A stretch of 64,000 nucleotides of DNA, from assembly GCF_039538005.1 (NCBI RefSeq), contig NZ_BAABBO010000012.1, positions 124,001 to 188,000 of the forward strand. The letters run 5' to 3'. The translations under genes were made by a program, and so were the position numbers. The DNA comes from Allohahella marinimesophila (lineage in GTDB: Bacteria > Pseudomonadota > Gammaproteobacteria > Pseudomonadales > Oleiphilaceae). Positions 61,101-64,000 of the stretch are shown here, one piece after another. A model generated the notes under the pieces. It was not told where the DNA came from. It saw only the letters and a program-made list of their open reading frames with translations, and made no database searches. Position 1 is the stretch's first letter. Each line of letters starts with the position of its first letter.

Positions 61101-61789
61101 CCAGCCACTGTGAGGTCGATGGCGCTCGGACGGAACTCGCCAGTCGACACCGTGCCGGAGATCGAAGAGACCGCCATTGTCATGGAGCCAGTGCGCTCGA
61201 TGGCAGCGGGGGCGAAGGTATAAGTCTGGGGCACAGTGCTGCTGAGTGAGCCGGACCAGTATTTATAGGCGACGTCATTGCCGTCGCGCAGATCGATGCC
61301 GGTCTTTTGCCCGCCATCATCGACAATGACGAGCACGCCGGCGCCGTTGGCGATCCTGGAAAACGCGAGCCCATCGATTATCAGAGTATTTTCACCTGGC
61401 CCGATTAAGCCCAGCGCGGTGATGTCTGCACGGTAGGTCGTGCTGAAACCGGTGCCGCCCCATTTGGTTGGACCACCGATCCGTGTCCCCTCGACGTTCA
61501 GGCCGTTGACCAGAGCGCTCGAATCACCTGCAGCTTTATCCATGCCTTCCCAGTACAACAGCACCTGCTCGATCGTGGCGCCAGACGGGATGCTGAGATT
61601 GATTTCACCTGGCTGGGTGCCAAGTCCGGTACCGGCCATGAGGACCCCGGTTCCCTGGGCGATGGCAATACCTGGAGGACCGAGCGTTTCATTGCCATCG
61701 GCAAGAAGCTGGGTTGACGATGCCAGTAAAGCAAGCCCCATCGCCATCGAGCATTGCCGCTGAAAAGCGGCCAATGATGTTCTGATCAT
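57962..61789 (-). CDS. large secreted repeat protein with His/Asp/Lys tail
   Basis: A 1275-residue exported protein. The signal peptide (QCSMAMGLALLASSTQLLA) ends near residue 32. Residues about 33-300 are a beta-rich domain (SGATIEQVLLYWEGMDKAAG). Residues about 300-860 hold at least four Ig-like DUF11-type repeats of about 125 residues, each with a phrase like LLKQVSLDG, a VxNxGxExL turn and an NPAxxxC-type end. A Cys-rich DUF7467-like domain follows (LSIDKTCVVKTEQ, FTIDAGVGEKLG), then one more repeat. The last 64 residues have 12 His, 27 Lys and 14 Asp in KHDDKK-type repeats. A surface or matrix protein is likely; the tail could bind metal or polyanions. Its terminator is at 57914-57941. 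Confidence 0.82.
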   Translation of the reverse strand: MIRTSLAAFQRQCSMAMGLALLASSTQLLADGNETLGPPGIAIAQGTGVLMAGTGLGTQPGEINLSIPSGATIEQVLLYWEGMDKAAGDSSALVNGLNVEGTRIGGPTKWGGTGFSTTYRADITALGLIGPGENTLIIDGLAFSRIANGAGVLVIVDDGGQKTGIDLRDGNDVAYKYWSGSLSSTVPQTYTFAPAAIERTGSMTMAVSSISGTVSTGEFRPSAIDLTVAGATTTFDNVLDSVDGQEWDTLVLPVIVPAGATSLTAQLFSEDRLDVGGNPASLAWNAAILTLDPPPQPVIELCTLVTLAPDMISGFSDADSIASDVCDRFSQAVPVGIAGAVDGTYQLVVHNTGSERLVDIVLDSTDFNLANVAIPASCGSLDPGESCVISVDDPSGAYLGLNQPDVCPFGGDVNKMASVKGRGETSGLSVSDDDPAMVRCVTEPHISIIKEVRLTGGQFVDANTPEAGPAGQLGADAEYRFTVRNDGTETLVNPRITDAALGLSDVTVGVATLAPGASVVLDRTISGYSALYAAGRCNTIGVHLNTAKVTATGELSATPVEAEDPAYISCEQPQIELLKQVSLDGINFFDADAASDADVPVGIVGLTDAHYRFIVKNIGSELLGSVRIRDEALGIDVVIEDLASGETRILEAGDAGFGSLFQPGRCEGQPGNKANVARVDAQGTVTGAAVSDENPANVRCITGPAILLLKQVSLNGSEPWFDADTAEAAPVAELGADAHYRLLLRNVGDEDLTDLVINDPALNISNVAVSDLPAGSELALTALDSGLARLKSSGRCDAVGAKLNVAAVSGNGAVTGVTVSDDDPAYINCEAPVSCALSIDKTCVVKTEQTDDKLCTAAISATTLRYIGPSVSNATVSFSGKDGGDAVYSNINLESKVSLLTMPSENGFTIDAGVGEKLGSKTTITINGQEEIIHTSCSAVYVAGQPAPLDGNTPRPANSEKGDPSPNWEVVNFRQKDDVVMVETPQNGNAADSCSVPHSGAEVVFRYKVRNLGSTAVDLSSVLDDKLGEMLSSASTLAAGETTIVRSSPVFIKSTVTNTAVATGTVASNSAVSCAASDAVTVTRDEPPVRSCEDGKPVELVFEYTGQACEASPANDQDGKFSCSGQPDASKPVRIVAESANSSPSGELIGVGGFVTVTANGKFDAQTDFSIIQGGKTVQDLSMHLSCSKALNVGDRFGSLILRTFVRGEGGKHGHKPKHGKKHDDNKKHDDKKKHDDKKSKHDDKKSKHDDKKPKHDDKKSKHDGKKHDEKKHGK

Positions 61790-62038
61790 GTGTTCTGTCC
61801 TGTAGTGAGCGCTGAAACCGGTATTTTTTTTAGTTTCGCGGACCTTACAGGAGCGTCAATCAGTGCTCATGAACTAACTGATGATGCTACGGGAACTGTG
61901 ATGCAGTGCATCCAATTAATTAAAAAAGTTGAATCAAAATGGACTGCGGACTGTGGTTTGAATCAGAGATGTGTCCGTCTTATCAGACAGATGTCACACA
62001 CCATGCGATGATCGCGACTACAAAAGGAGTTTGGCGAA

Positions 62039-62230
62039 ATGAATATTCACGGTGGTCCCCAGCAGCGCTATTCCTGGGTCCTCGCAACACTGATTCTCAT
62101 CGTTCTGTTCATCGGCCATACACGGGCTTCGGGTAGCGAAGGCTTTGATGGCGCAGGCCCAACTCCCCTGACAGAGTCTAGATCCGGCGTTCCTGAACAG
62201 CGTGACAGGCTACCAGGTGTTCAGCGCTGA
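62039..62230 (+). CDS. possible small secreted peptide
   Basis: A 63-residue open frame with a good AAGGAG nine bases before its ATG. The N-terminus has a hydrophobic segment, RYSWVLATLILIVLFIGHTR, then a polar end (ASGSEGFDGAGPTP) that suggests export after cleavage near TRA-SGS. I recognise no family. Its last 53 bases overlap the end of the ABC ATPase gene on the other strand. The gap before it (61790-62038) holds the upstream region of the large exoprotein gene and no other gene. Confidence 0.4.
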   Translation: MNIHGGPQQRYSWVLATLILIVLFIGHTRASGSEGFDGAGPTPLTESRSGVPEQRDRLPGVQR

Positions 62231-63227
62231 TTCTGGCACCCTTCGGCTGATCAGGGCTCACCTGCCCCGGCAAGGCTTCGAGCCTTGGCACTTCCCGGCG
62301 ACAGCGTTCGTTAGCATACGGGCAACGCTGATGAAACACGCAACCTGAAGGTAGATGTACCGGCGTAGGCACCTCGCCTTCGAGTCTGATGAAGGCTGGC
62401 CGTTCGTCGCGCAACCTTGGAATCGCACTCAACAGGGCACGGGTATACGGATGTTGCGGGCTGGCAAACAGAGCTCTTGCCGGCGCCAGCTCGCAGAGCG
62501 TACCGAGGTACATCACCGCCACCCTGCTGGCGAAATGCTCCACCACTGCCAGATCGTGGGTGATGAAGAGATAGGTGAGTGACCGTTCCTCCTGAGCGCT
62601 CGACATCAGATTGAGCACCTGTGCCTGTATCGATACATCGAGAGCGGAAATCGGCTCATCGGCCACAATGAATTCAGGGTCGACCACCAGTGCTCGGGCA
62701 ATACTGATACGCTGGCGCTGACCGCCGGAGAACTCATGCGGGTAGCGGCTTCCCCACGATGCATCGATACCAACTGAGGCCATCACTTCTGCAATTTTGG
62801 CCATGTATTCATTGCGCGAGAGCTCTGGTTGATGCCAGCGTAGCGGCTCTTCCAGAGTCTGGGTAATCGTCATGCGCGGGTTCAGTGAAGCATAGGGATT
62901 CTGGAAGATCATCTGCATGCGACGGTGATAGGGTTTCCGCTCTGCGCCGGTCATGTCGTCGATACGCTCGCCGTCGTAAATCACCTTGCCGCTGCTAGGC
63001 CGCAGTAGACCGATGACCAGACGGGCCAGCGTGGATTTACCACAGCCGGACTCCCCCACGACGCACAGCGCTTCGCCCTTTCTGACTGTCAGCGACACGT
63101 CATTGACTGCATGCACATACTCGCGCTTGCGTCGGAGTCGTCCGTCCTCAAAGGTCAGCTGATCAAGCAGGTCACCATGGATGGCGAAGCGCTTGCTGAT
63201 GTTATGGATTTCGACCAGATCGCTCAT
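62178..63227 (-). CDS. dipeptide/oligopeptide ABC transporter ATPase, DppF/OppF type
   Basis: A 349-residue ATP-binding subunit of a peptide-type importer. It has Walker A VVGESGCGKSTLARLVIGLL, the Q loop MIFQNPYASLNPR, signature FSGGQRQRISIARAL, Walker B FIVADEPISALD and the switch His in LFITHDLAVV. The C-terminal oligo_HPY region HPYTRALLSAIPR and the Cys-containing GCVFHQRCPYANERC are typical of DppF/OppF. Its ATG overlaps the stop of the upstream ATPase gene by four bases (ATGA). The substrate (peptides, nickel or sugars) cannot be decided from ATPases alone. Confidence 0.93.
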   Translation of the reverse strand: MSDLVEIHNISKRFAIHGDLLDQLTFEDGRLRRKREYVHAVNDVSLTVRKGEALCVVGESGCGKSTLARLVIGLLRPSSGKVIYDGERIDDMTGAERKPYHRRMQMIFQNPYASLNPRMTITQTLEEPLRWHQPELSRNEYMAKIAEVMASVGIDASWGSRYPHEFSGGQRQRISIARALVVDPEFIVADEPISALDVSIQAQVLNLMSSAQEERSLTYLFITHDLAVVEHFASRVAVMYLGTLCELAPARALFASPQHPYTRALLSAIPRLRDERPAFIRLEGEVPTPVHLPSGCVFHQRCPYANERCRREVPRLEALPGQVSPDQPKGARISAEHLVACHAVQERRI

Positions 63228-64000
63228 TGCCCGCGCTCCGTCTCGATCAGCACTGCGCCAGGATCCTTCACCAGATCTTCCACCATATGACAGGCAGCGA
63301 GTGATTCTCCTGCTTGCGTAAAGCCCGGCACCACGGAGTCACAGCGTGCCCGAACATAGGCACAGCGTGGATGGAAGGCGCAACCAGACGGCAGGTGTTC
63401 GAGCGTCGGCATGCTGCCGGGAATCTGGTTCAGCCGCTCCCCGGGCAGTGTCTGCTGTGGTAGTGCCCTGATGAGGCCCTGTGTATAAGGGTGCTGAGGA
63501 TCGTTGATGATACCCTTGGTCGGCCCCTGCTCGATGATTCGGCCAGCGTACATAACCAGTGTTCGGTCGGTAATCTGAGAGACCACGCCGAGATCATGAG
63601 TGATGAGTATCAGCGCCAGGTGTTGCTGTGAACACAGATCCAGCAAGAGCTGCATGATTTCAGCCTGTATGGTGACGTCTAGCGCGGTGGTCGGCTCATC
63701 AGCAATGATCAGCTCCGGATCAAGCAGGAGCGCGATCGCGATAATGATGCGCTGCTTCATACCGCCGGACAACTCATGGGGATACTGATCGAGCCGCTTC
63801 TCAGGTGACGGCATCTGCACCAGCCGAAGCTTTTCCAGCGCGATGTCTCTGGCGGCACTGGTCGAGATCCTGCGGTGGGCCTTCAGGCATTCGATCATCT
63901 GCACGCCGATGCTCAGCACGGGATTCAGGGTCATCATCGGATCCTGAAATATCATGCTGATACGCTGCCCTCTCACCTGACGCAGCGCTTCACTATTGAG
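63224..64000 (-). CDS. dipeptide/oligopeptide ABC transporter ATPase, DppD/OppD type, partial
   Basis: Partner ATPase, running off the right edge; 258 codons are visible. The frame is open to position 64000 and begins LNSEALRQVRGQRISMIFQD, so the Walker A part is outside. Visible are the Q loop MIFQDPMMTLNPVL, signature LSGGMKQRIIIAIALL, Walker B LIIADEPTTALD, the switch LILITHDLGVV, the oligo_HPY motif HPYTQGLIRALPQ and the Cys motif GCAFHPRCAYVRARC. The permease and binding-protein genes should lie upstream, beyond the window. Confidence 0.93.
   Translation of the reverse strand, partial: LNSEALRQVRGQRISMIFQDPMMTLNPVLSIGVQMIECLKAHRRISTSAARDIALEKLRLVQMPSPEKRLDQYPHELSGGMKQRIIIAIALLLDPELIIADEPTTALDVTIQAEIMQLLLDLCSQQHLALILITHDLGVVSQITDRTLVMYAGRIIEQGPTKGIINDPQHPYTQGLIRALPQQTLPGERLNQIPGSMPTLEHLPSGCAFHPRCAYVRARCDSVVPGFTQAGESLAACHMVEDLVKDPGAVLIETERGQ

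Overview
The window looks like a chromosomal stretch of a free-living, Gram-negative gammaproteobacterium of moderate GC content. The evidence is gammaproteobacterial housekeeping order (dnaE-accA-tilS, rnr-rlmB, rpsF-rpsR-rplI), lipoproteins with signal peptidase II sites, several c-di-GMP proteins, a hybrid CheB/CheR sensor kinase, malate synthase G and Bcr/CflA and EamA transporters. I cannot name the genus; the mix recalls marine Chromatiales or Granulosicoccus-type bacteria, but that is a guess. One ambiguous base (54584) and one frameshift (about 55865) suggest a draft assembly. No phage, insertion sequence, CRISPR array or rRNA was seen.

Layout. 1-5 kb: ribosomal operon rpsF-rpsR-rplI with a possible S6:S18 leader RNA, rlmB overlapping the 3' end of rnr, and tRNA-Leu(CAG) with its own promoter. 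5-14.4 kb: a DUF305 membrane protein, a REC-GGDEF-EAL protein, an ELM1-like protein with a glycosyltransferase, a DJ-1/PfpI protein, DUF2254, topoisomerase IB and a REC-GGDEF cyclase. 14.4-25.9 kb: a stress and signalling island (below). 25.9-31.4 kb: ferrochelatase, a crotonase, an ABC1 kinase-like protein, a diguanylate cyclase and a REC-CheC protein. 31.4-42 kb: tcdA, glcB, tilS, accA, dnaE and a DUF2069 protein. 41-50.8 kb: accessory genes, including two LysR regulators, an EamA permease, an unknown cytosolic protein next to a lipoprotein, a small HD protein, a divergent MarR/MFS pair with two operator-like palindromes, and a RES-Xre toxin-antitoxin pair. 50.9-62 kb: cell-envelope genes, including a fusion of two solute-binding domains, two paralogous two-module lipoproteins, a frameshifted acyltransferase and a 1275-residue secreted repeat protein with a His/Asp/Lys tail. 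62-64 kb: two dipeptide/oligopeptide ABC ATPases running off the edge.

The most interesting region is 14.4-25.9 kb. It encodes an NtrC-type sigma-54 activator (22345-23661). Its gene overlaps one for an 89-residue protein that looks like only the dimerisation/phosphotransfer hairpin of a histidine kinase. A second 89-residue protein, convergent to it, seems to share that hairpin but lacks the histidine. I read sigma-54 (-24/-12) promoters in front of three stress-type units: csbD, a DUF1328 membrane peptide, and an operon of a small anchored protein plus two LEA/DUF883-like hydrophilins. Also inside are a Crp/Fnr regulator and a 1791-residue CheB-CheR-PAS-LOV-PAS-kinase-REC-REC protein that keeps the LOV photo-adduct cysteine. 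I infer a light- and stress-responsive sigma-54 regulon encoded beside its own regulators. The link between the parts is an inference from position and promoter motifs.
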